Assembly: GCF_900009145.1 (NCBI RefSeq)
Contig: NZ_LN889764.1
Span: 112,528-176,527 of the forward strand
From: Planktothrix tepida PCC 9214
Lineage (GTDB): Bacteria; Cyanobacteriota; Cyanobacteriia; Cyanobacteriales; Microcoleaceae
Reading direction: 5' to 3'
Length of the DNA stretch: 64,000 nucleotides
Below the pieces are notes generated by a model. The model saw nothing but the letters and a program-made list of their open reading frames with translations, did not search any database and was not told where the DNA came from. Position numbers and translations under genes: made by a program. Positions 28,425 to 37,644 of this stretch are shown here, piece by piece (the first letter of the stretch is position 1; each line of letters begins with the position of its first letter).

Positions 28425-30029
28425 ATGACTAATTTCTACGATGTTGAAACACTGAAAAGACGGCTGCATCAGTTGAGTGATGAACAACTCAAACAAGACT
28501 ATTTGCGAGGGGCATTAACCTTTGATTTTCTTGCAAAAGTGTTGAAAGAAGTTGAATCCGAAGACTTGATGCTACAGGTGGTGAGTTTGGCTTTAAAATT
28601 AAATGTTATTCAAGGAACGTTGTTAACAAAAACCGTTAAACCTGAATTTCAAAACAAAGCCTTTTCTCTGGTCATTCAATTAAATCTTCCCCTGGCTTTT
28701 AAAATTCGTTTATTAGCCCAAACCCGTTCACCTCTATTACTTCCTTGGTTTTTTAAAGGATTACATCATCCCAATGAACTTGTTAATGCTTGGTCAGCTT
28801 GGGCAATTACTCAAATCGGTCAAGCCGCCGAACCTTTATTATTAAAAGCATTAAAAGATCCCTTACAAAAAACTCGCCTTTGGGCAACTTGGGGATTAGG
28901 ACAAATTGCCAGTGATCGAGCTATTCGGGGATTAATTGTTGCTCTTAATCATGAAGATAGCCAAGTTCGTTGGCGAGCAGCGACGGCATTAGGTAAAATA
29001 AAAAATCGTTTAGCGATAACAAAATTAAGAGAAATTTTAGCTTCCGATCCTGATCATTATGTTCGAGGTCGAGCCGCAACGGCTTTAGGATTTTTAGGAG
29101 GAGTATCGGCAATTACAGGGTTAAAAAATGCCCTTGATGATTCAGAATTTTATGTTTATACCAATGCCGTTTATGGATTGGAAATGATTAATGATTCCTT
29201 TGCTATTAAGGTACTTTTACAAGCCCTTAATCATAATAATGCCGATGTCAGAACTCGGGTTGTTGAAGTGTTGGGACGCATTGGCAATGAATTTGTAATT
29301 AATAAACTGCTCAAGAAAATTCATGATCCCGATCCTTTTGTGCGGGCAAAAGTGGTTGAAACTATTCAATCGATGAATACCCCTTCAACAATTAATGGAT
29401 TAAAAACTGCTTTAAATGATGCGGATGTTTATGTGCGATCTTGGGCAGAAACAGCTTTAGATAAATTAGATTCTTCAGAATCAAAAACATTTTTAACAAC
29501 CTTATTTAATCCTAATATTGTTTCGCCTTATTCCCATTTACCTAAACTTTGGATTTCCTCTAGAGCCGAAGCTAAAAACTATATTTTAGAACACTTTCAA
29601 GGAGCCAAAATTGGCTATTTAATTTCTATTGGTAGTCCCGGTAGTGAACTTCCTGAAGGGTTTGATCAAGTTCCGAGTCGATGGCGATTAGAATTTGATG
29701 ATATTGATACGCCTTATCATGATCCTGAATATATTTTACCGAGTCTTAAACATATTTTAGAAGCGCTGCATTTTATGAAATCGGTTCAAGCCAATCAAGG
29801 AGATTTATTAATTCATTGTCAAGCGGGAATTAGTCGTTCTACTGCGATCGCATTTATCCTTTATGCCTATCGTTTAGGGATAGGAAAAGAAGAAGAAGCC
29901 CTCCACTATATCCTAACAATTCAACCTCAAGCAATGCCCAATCAATGGATTGTAGAATTAGCTGATATTGCTCTGAAACGAGGCGGGCGATTAATTCAAG
30001 CACTACGCAACTATCGCCGTTCTTTTTGA
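28425..30029 (+). CDS. HEAT-repeat protein fused to a Cys-based (dual-specificity-like) phosphatase domain
   Basis: A 534-aa protein. Res. 90-360 are tandem HEAT/PBS-lyase-type repeats (WATWGLGQIASDRAIRGLIV, VRWRAATALGKI, VRGRAATALGFLG, VRTRVVEVLGRIG, VRAKVVETIQ, VRSWAETALDKL). Res. 380-534 form a protein phosphatase-like domain with the P-loop HCQAGISRS at 464-472 (nucleophile C465, Arg471) and upstream aspartates FDDIDTPYHD. HEAT repeats would bind a protein partner, for example a phycobiliprotein or a phosphoprotein. The fusion is unusual. Phosphatase activity is inferred from the intact signature. Confidence 0.85.
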   Translation: MTNFYDVETLKRRLHQLSDEQLKQDYLRGALTFDFLAKVLKEVESEDLMLQVVSLALKLNVIQGTLLTKTVKPEFQNKAFSLVIQLNLPLAFKIRLLAQTRSPLLLPWFFKGLHHPNELVNAWSAWAITQIGQAAEPLLLKALKDPLQKTRLWATWGLGQIASDRAIRGLIVALNHEDSQVRWRAATALGKIKNRLAITKLREILASDPDHYVRGRAATALGFLGGVSAITGLKNALDDSEFYVYTNAVYGLEMINDSFAIKVLLQALNHNNADVRTRVVEVLGRIGNEFVINKLLKKIHDPDPFVRAKVVETIQSMNTPSTINGLKTALNDADVYVRSWAETALDKLDSSESKTFLTTLFNPNIVSPYSHLPKLWISSRAEAKNYILEHFQGAKIGYLISIGSPGSELPEGFDQVPSRWRLEFDDIDTPYHDPEYILPSLKHILEALHFMKSVQANQGDLLIHCQAGISRSTAIAFILYAYRLGIGKEEEALHYILTIQPQAMPNQWIVELADIALKRGGRLIQALRNYRRSF

Positions 30030-30397
30030 AATTCTTGAGAGAACAGGGAACAGGGAATAGGGAATAAAACGAAAAACAATTTATCATCTAGGTTTGGGCT
30101 ATTAGGAATTAAAAATAAATAACTTGCACAATTAAACCCTAGAAACCTTGATCTACCGTAAACTATTGCTCAATTAGTCACCTTATTGGTTTTTCATTCC
30201 TTAGTTTCTAATATTTCATCCTTTAATATTTGCTACAAATAATTGCTAGGGTTGCTAATCACTTTTTTCTATCTCCTATTCCCTATTTTCTTTCCCCCCT
30301 GTTCCCAGTTCCCAGTTAAGCTGTTCCCTACTATAAAAAATCTGTGGAGACGCACACCGGGTACGTCTTCACAGACAGTTGAAACCCATGTTCAAAC
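30030..30397. other. intergenic region with degenerate heptamer repeats
   Basis: About 370 bp between convergent genes. It holds GAACAGG/GAATAGG units at 30041-30065, CTATTCC/CAGTTCC-like units at 30278-30330 and the apcD terminator. No gene seen. Confidence 0.6.
30335..30376 (-). terminator. intrinsic terminator of apcD
   Basis: On the minus strand a GC-rich hairpin (CTGTG-AAGACG ... TGCGTCTC-CACAG) is followed by ATTTTTTAT. It lies 22 bp beyond the apcD stop codon, as expected for a highly expressed phycobilisome gene. Confidence 0.88.
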
Positions 30398-30883
30398 TTA
30401 GGACATGGCTTGAATGATAAAGTCAAAGTAGGGGGCTGCTTCTTTAGCATCTTCGTCATCGAGTAACGCCAGAGACGCTTCTTTGAGACAAACAATGGCT
30501 TCTACCATTCCGGGCATGGGAACGCCTAAAGAGTTATACATTTCTTTGACCCCCACCAAACCAATGCTTTCAATGGGATCTTTGTCACCGGACAGAATCC
30601 CATAGGTAATTAAGCGCAGATACCAGCCATAATCCCGCAAGCATAAAGACCGTTCCCGTGAACCTGACGCATTACCACCGGGGGCAATAAAGTCAGGGCG
30701 TTTTTTCCACAGTTGGTTACTGGCACGATCTACAATCTTTTTTTCATTATCAGCCAGTGTGGAAGCAATCCGCACGCGCTGTTCACCCGTTTTCAAAAAG
30801 TCATTGATGCTTTTGAGTTCACCAACACTCGGATAACGGAGTTCATCATCAGCTTTGAGAATAACTTGGCTAACTACTGTCAT
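30398..30883 (-). CDS. apcD: allophycocyanin alpha-B subunit ApcD
   Basis: A 161-aa phycobiliprotein of the phycobilisome core. It acts as a terminal emitter that passes energy to the photosystems, notably photosystem I. The N-terminus [37 protein letters not shown] with chromophore-binding C81, and [20 protein letters not shown] fit ApcD better than ApcA (the main alpha subunit begins SIVTKSIVNADAEARY). It is monocistronic with its own terminator, as apcD usually is. Confidence 0.93.
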   Translation of the reverse strand: MTVVSQVILKADDELRYPSVGELKSINDFLKTGEQRVRIASTLADNEKKIVDRASNQLWKKRPDFIAPGGNASGSRERSLCLRDYGWYLRLITYGILSGDKDPIESIGLVGVKEMYNSLGVPMPGMVEAIVCLKEASLALLDDEDAKEAAPYFDFIIQAMS

Positions 30884-31048
30884 CTAAAACCTCAAGAGCT
30901 ATTAAAGTTTTTCAAGATACCATTAAGTAGTTTAGCGACTCAGGGGGATCTGGGGAAGCAGTTAATTGTAAATCGAGAGAATCGGCTTAAATCGGGATGA
31001 ACAATCCCCCCCAAATCGTTAACAATTCTTAATTTTTAATCCTTAATC

Positions 31049-32452
31049 ATGATGTGGCAGCAAGGACAACAAGTAGAAATTGAAATTACAGATTTAACCG
31101 ATGATGGCAATGGAGTGGGCCGTTACCAAGATCGAGTGGTATTTGTTCCAGATACGGTTCCGGGCGATCGCCTACGGGTGCGACTGGTGCGGGTCAAAAG
31201 TAAGTATGCTGAAGGGAAAGTGCAGCATATCTTAGAAGCATCTCCTGATCGGGTTTCCCCGCGATGTATTGTGGCGGATAAATGTGGGGGCTGTCAGTGG
31301 CAACATATTGATTATGAATTTCAATTACAAGCCAAACGGGATTTAGTCGTTAAAGCCTTAGAACGGATTGGGGGATTTACCCAGCCTCCGGTGGAGCCAG
31401 TATTAGCAGGAGAGTCGGCTTTAGGATATCGTAATAAAGTCACCTATCCCCTGGGACGTTCTGCAAGCGGTCAAGTCCAGGCGGGTTACTTTCAGAAACA
31501 CAGTCATCGTTTAGTTAACTTAAATCAATGTCCGGTACAGGATCAACGTCTAAATCCTTTACTGGCGAATATTAAGCAAGATATTCAAAAGCGAGGGTGG
31601 TCAATTTATGACGAACCCCAACACCGAGGAAAACTTCGCCATCTGTCCCTGAGAATTGGACAACGCACCGGGGAAATGTTGTTAACTTTAATTGCAACCC
31701 AGGGGAGTTTACCCGGACTGCAAGAACAAGCGGAAACTTGGTTAGAACAATATCCTTCCTTAAAGGGGGTTTGTTTAAATATCAATGTGGATCAAACAAA
31801 TGCTATTTTTGGTCAGGAAACACGCTGTTTAGTCGGTCAACCCTATTTAAAGGAAGAATTTGGGGGACTCCAGTTTTTGCTTAGACCCGATACGTTTTTT
31901 CAAATTAATACAGAAGTGGCAGAAGCGTTATTACAAATAATGCTACAAGAACTCAATTTACAAGGAACTGAACGGATTGTTGATGCCTATTGTGGAATTG
32001 GGACATTTACTTTACCTCTAGCAAAGGATTTACTGCAAAAACAAGCGGGTTCTAAGCAGTCGTTACAGTCCCCTCAAGTGATTGGTTTGGAAGTACAAGA
32101 AATGGCGATTGAGCAAGCTCGGCAGAATGCTATTTTAAATCAAATTGACACCGTTGAGTTTAAACTGGGAACAGTACAAAAGTTATTACCCCAGTTAGGG
32201 TATAAACCTGATATTGTTTTACTTGATCCGCCTCGAAAAGGATGCGATCGCAGGGTATTAGAAACCTTGCTAGATCTCCAACCTCAACAACTGATCTATA
32301 TCAGTTGTAAACCCGCAACCTTAGCACGGGATCTAAAAGTTTTATGTGAAATGGGAGTCTATGAATTAATACGGGTACAACCTGCGGATTTTTTCCCGCA
32401 AACGTCCCATGTTGAATGTGCTGCTTTTTTAAGTCGTTCATCCCAGCAATGA
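31049..32452 (+). CDS. rlmD: 23S rRNA (uracil-C5)-methyltransferase, RlmD/RumA family
   Basis: A 467-aa enzyme. An N-terminal TRAM RNA-binding domain (VEIEITDLTDDGNGVGRYQ) precedes a [4Fe-4S] cluster motif with C73, C79 and C82 (KCGGCQWQH) plus a fourth Cys downstream. The SAM domain shows VDAYCGIGTFTLPLA, LLDPPRKGCD and the catalytic SCKPATLARDL. It methylates a conserved uridine of 23S rRNA or possibly tRNA; RlmD, RlmC and TrmA-like members are hard to separate. ATG at 31049 or 31052. Confidence 0.92.
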   Translation: MMWQQGQQVEIEITDLTDDGNGVGRYQDRVVFVPDTVPGDRLRVRLVRVKSKYAEGKVQHILEASPDRVSPRCIVADKCGGCQWQHIDYEFQLQAKRDLVVKALERIGGFTQPPVEPVLAGESALGYRNKVTYPLGRSASGQVQAGYFQKHSHRLVNLNQCPVQDQRLNPLLANIKQDIQKRGWSIYDEPQHRGKLRHLSLRIGQRTGEMLLTLIATQGSLPGLQEQAETWLEQYPSLKGVCLNINVDQTNAIFGQETRCLVGQPYLKEEFGGLQFLLRPDTFFQINTEVAEALLQIMLQELNLQGTERIVDAYCGIGTFTLPLAKDLLQKQAGSKQSLQSPQVIGLEVQEMAIEQARQNAILNQIDTVEFKLGTVQKLLPQLGYKPDIVLLDPPRKGCDRRVLETLLDLQPQQLIYISCKPATLARDLKVLCEMGVYELIRVQPADFFPQTSHVECAAFLSRSSQQ

Positions 32453-32485
32453 CATCAAACCCTGGATTCATGACCCCTTAAGGAA

Positions 32486-32530
32486 ATTTCTGTTTCTATT
32501 TTTTGTGATCAAAATTTGTGAAACAGAAAT
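32486..32530. other. stem-loop downstream of rlmD
   Basis: Inverted repeat ATTTCTGTTTC / GAAACAGAAAT (11 bp) flanking a 23-nt loop, 34 bp beyond the rlmD stop. It lacks a T-tract after the right arm, so it may be an RNA-stabilising hairpin rather than a terminator. Confidence 0.4.
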
Positions 32531-32736
32531 CCCATTCATCTTATAATGGGTAAAACATTAACACTAAATTCTGGCTAAGGTCGTTCTCCTAGATCATTAA
32601 AAACTTCTTGGAATCAATTCCTAGGGAGTCATCTTTAAAAAACCGAACCAATTCCCCGGTTCTGTTGCTTGGATCTGTCCTTAGTCCCCCATGAGTGGTT
32701 TAACAATTGCCCCTTACAGATCAACATATAAAAGGT

Positions 32737-33222
32737 ATGTTTAAGAAAATTCTTGCGCCTTTGGATCTGTCTTCCAACAGTCAGGCTGTGTTTGAGCAAG
32801 CTTTAGAACTGGCAGTATGCAATCAAGCGAATTTGATGTTACTGCACGTTTTGTGTACGGACGAAGAAAGCAGTCCTGATTTTGGCATCTTAGTCGGGTT
32901 AAGCTACTATCCAACGGCAAATCAAGAATTGCTCTATACCTATCAGCAGCAATGGCAAGAGTTTACCCAAAAAAGTTTAGATGCCCTTAAATCTTGGCAC
33001 CAAATCGCAATAGATGCAGGGGTGGCGACGGAATATACACAAACCGTCGGTAAACCGGGTAAAACGATTTGTGAGGTTGCCAAACATTGGGAAGCGGATT
33101 TGATTTTGATGGGACGTCGGGGTTACTCGGCTTTAGGAGAATTGCTTTTAGGAAGTGTTAGTCAATATGTTGTTCATCATGGGCCTTGTTCGGTGTTAAT
33201 CGTACAATCCCATCCGTCTTAA
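32737..33222 (+). CDS. universal stress protein (UspA family)
   Basis: A 161-aa Usp domain: KKILAPLDLSSNSQAVFEQA at the N-terminus and the ATP-binding signature GRRGYSALGELLLGSVS at the C-terminus, so probably ATP-binding. An upstream TTG at 32707 would add ten residues; the ATG at 32737 has AAAAGGT just upstream. The lpxD gene begins 41 bp downstream on the same strand. Confidence 0.92.
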   Translation: MFKKILAPLDLSSNSQAVFEQALELAVCNQANLMLLHVLCTDEESSPDFGILVGLSYYPTANQELLYTYQQQWQEFTQKSLDALKSWHQIAIDAGVATEYTQTVGKPGKTICEVAKHWEADLILMGRRGYSALGELLLGSVSQYVVHHGPCSVLIVQSHPS

Positions 33223-33263
33223 ATTGATTTAAAATTTGCTACCCCTGCCATTTTTTCTGAAGA

Positions 33264-34310
33264 ATGAAGTTTAGTGAACTGGTTGAAAAACTTAACAGTG
33301 GAATTACGGGCCATAGTTTGACAGATAACCCCTCCCTCGATCCCGATATTCATGGGGTGGCGGCGGTGGATAAAGCGACCTCTGGAACTCTTAGCTATAT
33401 TGAAGGATTAAAATTTGCCTCCTTTGTGCAGCAGTCTGCTGCGAGTGCGCTGATTTTACCTGTAGATGAAGGGTTACAAACTCAAGCAACCGAACGGGGT
33501 TTAGCGTGGGTGGCGGGGGCAAATCCCAGGGCGATTTTTGCGGCGGCGATCGCATTATTTTATCAACCTTACCAACCCCAACCCTCGATTCATCCCAGTG
33601 CGGTGATTGATCCGAGTGCCCAAATTGGCTCAGAGGTTTATATTGGCCCCCATGTGGTGATTCAAGCGGGGGTGACGATTGGAAATCAGGTGTGTTTGCA
33701 TCCAAATGTGGTGATTTATCCCCAGGTCACGATTGGCGATCGCACTATCTTACACGCCAATTGCACGATTCATGAACGCGCCCAAATCGGTTGTGATTGT
33801 GTGATTCATAGTGGGGCTGTCATCGGGGCTGAAGGCTTTGGTTTTGTTCCCACCGCTTCGGGTTGGATGAAAATGGAACAATCGGGAATTACCGTATTAG
33901 AAGACGGGGTAGAAGTGGGATGTAATAGTACGATTGATCGCCCCGCCGTGGGAGAAACCCGCATCGGAAAAGCTACGAAATTAGACAATTTAGTGCATAT
34001 TGGTCACGGCTGTACCATCGGCGAGAATTGCGCCTTTGCCGCCCAAGTAGGATTAGCTGGGGGTGTCACCATTGGGAATGGGGTGTTATTAGCGGGTCAA
34101 GTTGGTATTTCCAATCAAGTCAAGGTGGGGGATGGGGTCATCGTTACGGCTCAATCTGGCGTTCATCATAATATTTCACGGGGAGAGATGGTCTCTGGTT
34201 CCCCGGCTCTTGCTAACAAGCTTTATTTAAAAACGGCGGCGGTTTATAGACGATTACCTGAACTGTACCAATCTTTAAAAGCGTTAGAACGTCGTTTTAG
34301 AGATTCTTAG
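33264..34310 (+). CDS. lpxD: UDP-3-O-acylglucosamine N-acyltransferase LpxD
   Basis: A 348-aa enzyme of lipid A synthesis that transfers a hydroxyacyl chain to UDP-3-O-acylglucosamine. An N-terminal uridine-binding domain (TSGTLSYIEGLKFASFVQQS) precedes many left-handed beta-helix hexapeptide repeats (VIDPSAQIGSEVYIGPHVVI, VTIGNQVCLHP) with the catalytic region LVHIGHGCTIGENC. The C-terminal helix AAVYRRLPELYQSLKALE is typical. Length matches the family. Confidence 0.95.
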   Translation: MKFSELVEKLNSGITGHSLTDNPSLDPDIHGVAAVDKATSGTLSYIEGLKFASFVQQSAASALILPVDEGLQTQATERGLAWVAGANPRAIFAAAIALFYQPYQPQPSIHPSAVIDPSAQIGSEVYIGPHVVIQAGVTIGNQVCLHPNVVIYPQVTIGDRTILHANCTIHERAQIGCDCVIHSGAVIGAEGFGFVPTASGWMKMEQSGITVLEDGVEVGCNSTIDRPAVGETRIGKATKLDNLVHIGHGCTIGENCAFAAQVGLAGGVTIGNGVLLAGQVGISNQVKVGDGVIVTAQSGVHHNISRGEMVSGSPALANKLYLKTAAVYRRLPELYQSLKALERRFRDS

Positions 34311-34429
34311 GGGTTGACGGTTGAGGGTTAACTCTGTTTCCTAATTCCTAATGGCTTTCTGGGTGGGAAAGGGTCGGGAATCGGAAAGACGAGGGTGGGA
34401 TTTTTTGAAGTCTAATCACGGATATATTG

Positions 34430-34456
34430 ATCTGTCTTAACGGCAGATTTTTTTTA
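34430..34456 (+). terminator. intrinsic terminator downstream of lpxD
   Basis: Stem ATCTGTC / GGCAGAT (one G-U pair), loop TTAAC, followed by eight T residues. It is the first terminator after lpxD. Confidence 0.85.
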
Positions 34457-34657
34457 ATGCCATGGCTCAAGGGAGTGGGATGATTTTTCTTCAGGGGAGA
34501 TGGCGGGCTGAAAAAATTGCGCTCCTGACTCTAGGGGCGTAAAATAGGGCGGCTATCCAATTTTCAAGACAGAGCTAAGGGATGAGTTCTAGTACCATCG
34601 AATAAGTCTATATTCCCCTGCTCAATCTCAACGGGATTTTGAAGTCCCGTTTTTTTG
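34457..34657 (+). ncRNA. candidate small RNA between two terminators
   Basis: About 200 bp with no ORF lie between the lpxD terminator and a second intrinsic terminator. The segment is GC-richer than the surrounding spacer and holds several purine-rich and complementary stretches (for example GCGCTCC and AGGGGCG). A second terminator here implies a transcript starting within the segment. Not matched to a known RNA family by eye. Confidence 0.35.
34630..34657 (+). terminator. second intrinsic terminator upstream of cyAbrB gene
   Basis: Stem ACGGGA / TCCCGT, loop TTTTGAAG, then seven T residues. No coding gene ends here, so it either ends a small RNA or acts as a leader attenuator for the regulator gene 160 bp downstream. 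Confidence 0.8.
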
Positions 34658-34819
34658 CTCAGGGTAGAGATGGTGATTCCTGTATGGAAAGATTTGTAAC
34701 TTAGAAAAAAAAATATTTGTCAAATTGATGAATTTAAGTATATATTATTTTTTATAACTCCAAAAAGTTGAATTGGATAAAAATTACCTACCTAGAGAAG
34801 TAAGGAGATTAAGAACAAC

Positions 34820-35221
34820 ATGAATAAACCTGCACCAACTCCCTTAACCGGAAAGGCTCTGCTTCAAAAAGTAAAAGAACTGTCTCATATGCCTCGGCGT
34901 GAAACAGCAAAGCTGTGCGGTTATTACAGCACGACAAAGGACAACCAAGTTCGCGTCAATCTCACAGATTTTTATGATGCAGTGCTGAAAGCACGGGGGA
35001 TTCCGCTTAGTCCCGATGGTACAAAAGATGGTCGGGGTCGGGAAGCAACTTATATGGTGAGCGTTCACAAAAACGGTCAAATTGTAATAGGCTCAACCTA
35101 TACCAAAGAAATGGGACTTAAACCGGGTGATGAGTTTGATATCAAGCTCGGATACAAGCATATTCACCTGATTCAAGTCGAAAATGGAAAAGATGCCAGC
35201 AGTGGCGATGAAGAAGAGTAA
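34820..35221 (+). CDS. cyanobacterial AbrB-like transcriptional regulator (cyAbrB), copy 1
   Basis: A 133-aa cyAbrB-family DNA-binding protein: conserved N-terminal LTGKALLQKVKELSHMPRRE, CGYYSTTKD, GTKDGRGREATYMVSV and the AbrB-like swapped-hairpin domain at the C-terminus (QIVIGSTYTKEMGLKPGDEF). In cyanobacteria the two cyAbrB paralogues modulate carbon and nitrogen metabolism genes. A second paralogue lies 2 kb downstream. The CPBP protease gene follows after 23 bp and is probably co-transcribed. Whether this is the CyAbrB1 or CyAbrB2 type cannot be settled here. Confidence 0.93.
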   Translation: MNKPAPTPLTGKALLQKVKELSHMPRRETAKLCGYYSTTKDNQVRVNLTDFYDAVLKARGIPLSPDGTKDGRGREATYMVSVHKNGQIVIGSTYTKEMGLKPGDEFDIKLGYKHIHLIQVENGKDASSGDEEE

Positions 35222-35244
35222 ATTCGCTCACCTGAGCCATTAGA

Positions 35245-36135
35245 ATGATATTTTCATGGCTTGCAAATGCGCCAACCCTGATTAAAATTGCTGTTTTTTT
35301 TGGGGTGTGGATGGGTTTATGGATGCCAATTGCTGTTGTCAGTGCATTCGCTCTCAATTGGCGTCCTTCTGAACCCCTAAATGAAACCCAAAAATTAACG
35401 TTGCTGGCGTCACTTTATGGAATTGCTCCCATAGTTTTGTGGAAAGTTAGCCAAGTTGAGGGTCGATCCTTCTTCGATTATGGTTTAGCTTGGAGATCGC
35501 AGTTTTTCATATCAATTGCCATTGGTTTCGGTCTGGCTGTTATCAGCCTGATCGCCTTATTTGGTTTTCAATTTATCCTGGGTTGGCTCAATTGGCGGCA
35601 ACAACACTGGGAAAATACAGGTGAACAGTCCTCTTCCCTAAATTTTTTGCTTCACCCTATAAAGGGATGGATTAAATTATGGAAAAAAATATTAGTTTTT
35701 GGGCCAATTTTTCTGATAGCCCTGTGGATTAGTAGTAACGAGGAGTTAATCTTTCGAGGATTTTTACAAAAACAATTACAGCAAGAGTATTCAGCCTTTA
35801 TCGCCGCCGTGATCGCCAGTGTGATTTTTGCCCTTTCCCATCTGTTGTGGGACGTTCGCAACACATTACCCCAATTACCCGGATTAGGATTAATGGGAAT
35901 GGTGTTGACTTTCGCCTGTTTGGGTCAGGGGGGGTCTTTAGGTCTAGCCATTGGACTACACGCGGGTTGGATTTGGGGGATAGCCAGTTTGGATACCCTG
36001 GGAGGAGTTGAGGCTACCCAGAAAGTTCCTGAATGGGTAACAGGGTTAGGGGGAAAACCCTTAGCCGGAGTATTGGGAATAGTAATGTTGTTGCTGGTCG
36101 CGGGTTTATTAGAAATCGTTTACCCTTTAAGCTAA
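35245..36135 (+). CDS. CPBP family intramembrane metalloprotease
   Basis: A 296-aa membrane protein with about seven hydrophobic segments. It contains the Abi/CAAX motifs EELIFRGFLQKQL (catalytic EE and R) and FALSHLLWD, plus IGLHAGWIWG (metal-binding His residues). Members process prenylated proteins or act in bacteriocin immunity, but many cyanobacterial copies have no known substrate. It follows the cyAbrB gene closely. Confidence 0.88.
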   Translation: MIFSWLANAPTLIKIAVFFGVWMGLWMPIAVVSAFALNWRPSEPLNETQKLTLLASLYGIAPIVLWKVSQVEGRSFFDYGLAWRSQFFISIAIGFGLAVISLIALFGFQFILGWLNWRQQHWENTGEQSSSLNFLLHPIKGWIKLWKKILVFGPIFLIALWISSNEELIFRGFLQKQLQQEYSAFIAAVIASVIFALSHLLWDVRNTLPQLPGLGLMGMVLTFACLGQGGSLGLAIGLHAGWIWGIASLDTLGGVEATQKVPEWVTGLGGKPLAGVLGIVMLLLVAGLLEIVYPLS

Positions 36136-36175
36136 ATCTTGATCTTGCGGTGGCATTTTGCTACCTTGAAAAATT

Positions 36176-36988
36176 ATGACAACCGCAACAGTTTCTACTC
36201 CAGAATTTACCCCGGTGTATGGCCCTGTGTGGTCGTGGCGCTATGGAAAATCCTTGGGAATTGATCCCATCGGTGAGATTTCCACCTGTTCTTTTAATTG
36301 TGTTTATTGTCAACTCGGAGAAATTAAACTTAAAACCCAACAACGTCAAATTTATGTTCCCACCGATCAAATTTTACAAGCCTTAGCTGAGTTTGCGCCT
36401 TGGGATGTGGATGTGATTACCTTAAGTGGAAGTGGAGAACCCACCTTAGCCGCAAATTTAGGGGAAATTTTAATCGGAATTAAAACCCTCACACAGCGTC
36501 CAACTTTGGTGTTAACCAACGGGACAACATTATCAGATTCTCAAGTTCGAGAACAATTAGCTTTAGCCGATCGGGTGTCTGTAAAACTCGATGGTATTTC
36601 AACCGCCCAACTTCAAAGAGTGAATCAACCCGTCAGGGAAATTGATTTAACACAGCTACTCATAGATCTGCAAGAATTTCGTCGCATCTTCCCTGGAGAA
36701 TTAGGAATCCAAACGATGATTTTATCGCCTTGGTCATTATCAGATCGCCAGGAATATCAACGTTGGATCAAAGCGATCGCACCGACCGAAATTCAACTGA
36801 ATACTCCCACTCGTCCCAAACCGTTAAAACATGAATTAGCCGGACGAGAAAATCATCCCTCCCCTGAAAATCTCCCCTATCAAGCTCGGAAACTCAAATC
36901 AGTTGAGCCTTCAGTCTTACAAGATTTTGCTCAAGAAATTCAAGCGCAAACCGGAATTTCTGTCCGCTATCCTCCCCTATCTCATTGA
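36176..36988 (+). CDS. radical SAM protein
   Basis: A 270-aa enzyme with the [4Fe-4S] motif CSFNCVYC (C38, C42, C45) and the SAM-binding GSGEPTL region. N-terminal YGPVWSWRYGKSLGIDPIG and the LNTPTRPKP segment are typical of a small widespread radical SAM family of unknown substrate. It starts 41 bp after the CPBP protease gene and may be in the same operon. Reaction unknown. Confidence 0.88.
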   Translation: MTTATVSTPEFTPVYGPVWSWRYGKSLGIDPIGEISTCSFNCVYCQLGEIKLKTQQRQIYVPTDQILQALAEFAPWDVDVITLSGSGEPTLAANLGEILIGIKTLTQRPTLVLTNGTTLSDSQVREQLALADRVSVKLDGISTAQLQRVNQPVREIDLTQLLIDLQEFRRIFPGELGIQTMILSPWSLSDRQEYQRWIKAIAPTEIQLNTPTRPKPLKHELAGRENHPSPENLPYQARKLKSVEPSVLQDFAQEIQAQTGISVRYPPLSH

Positions 36989-37208
36989 TCATCAAGTCCT
37001 AGTTGTTTTGGGAACAGCGAGCAGATTTTGATTAAAACTTCAATATATCAATTAATTTGATATGTCATGGAGATCAAAAAAGGCTTTTTTTTTAAATGAT
37101 TCTTCAGGTTCCTAAAATGTATTGAAATGTTAACAATACCGAAAATTTTATAGAAGAAAATAAAATAAATATGATAAAATAAAATTTAGTTACACTTGGA
37201 GAATATTT

Positions 37209-37622
37209 ATGGCAAAAACAATCACAGAAAAGCCTTCAACTACTCCCCTAACAGGTAAAGCCTTATTACAGAAAGTTAAAGCTTTGGGCAACTTACCTCG
37301 TCGGGAAGCGGCTCGCTTGTGTGGGTATTATACCCAGACAAAAGATAGCCAAACTCGCGCCAATATGACAGAATTTTACGATGCGTTACTGGCTGCAAAG
37401 GGCATCGCCTTAGACCCAGGACGCACGAAAGATGGACGGGGAAGGGAAGCAAGTTTTCGCGCTTGTGTTCATAAAAACGGTTCCCTGGTTATTGGTGCGA
37501 ACTATACTGAATCTATGGGATTAGAAGCTGGAGATCAATTTGAAATTCGCTTAGGTTCAAAACACATTCACTTGATTCAAGTTGGGGAGAAATCTGAAGA
37601 AGATGTCCTCGATGAAGAATAA
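37209..37622 (+). CDS. cyanobacterial AbrB-like transcriptional regulator (cyAbrB), copy 2
   Basis: A 137-aa paralogue of the regulator at 34820: LTGKALLQKVKALGNLPRRE, CGYYTQTKD, RTKDGRGREASFRACVHKNG and ESMGLEAGDQFEIRLGSKHI. A GGAG ribosome-binding site lies about 7 nt before the ATG. The upstream spacer (36989-37208) is very AT-rich. Two cyAbrB genes this close together is noteworthy because they are usually dispersed. Likely a global repressor or modulator. Confidence 0.93.
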   Translation: MAKTITEKPSTTPLTGKALLQKVKALGNLPRREAARLCGYYTQTKDSQTRANMTEFYDALLAAKGIALDPGRTKDGRGREASFRACVHKNGSLVIGANYTESMGLEAGDQFEIRLGSKHIHLIQVGEKSEEDVLDEE

Positions 37623-37644
37623 CTGCTTAACTCTGATTTAAGGG

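Noticed and set aside
32486-32530. Rho-independent terminator of rlmD
   Set aside because: The stem is followed by CCCATTCATC, not a T-tract; listed only as a stem-loop.
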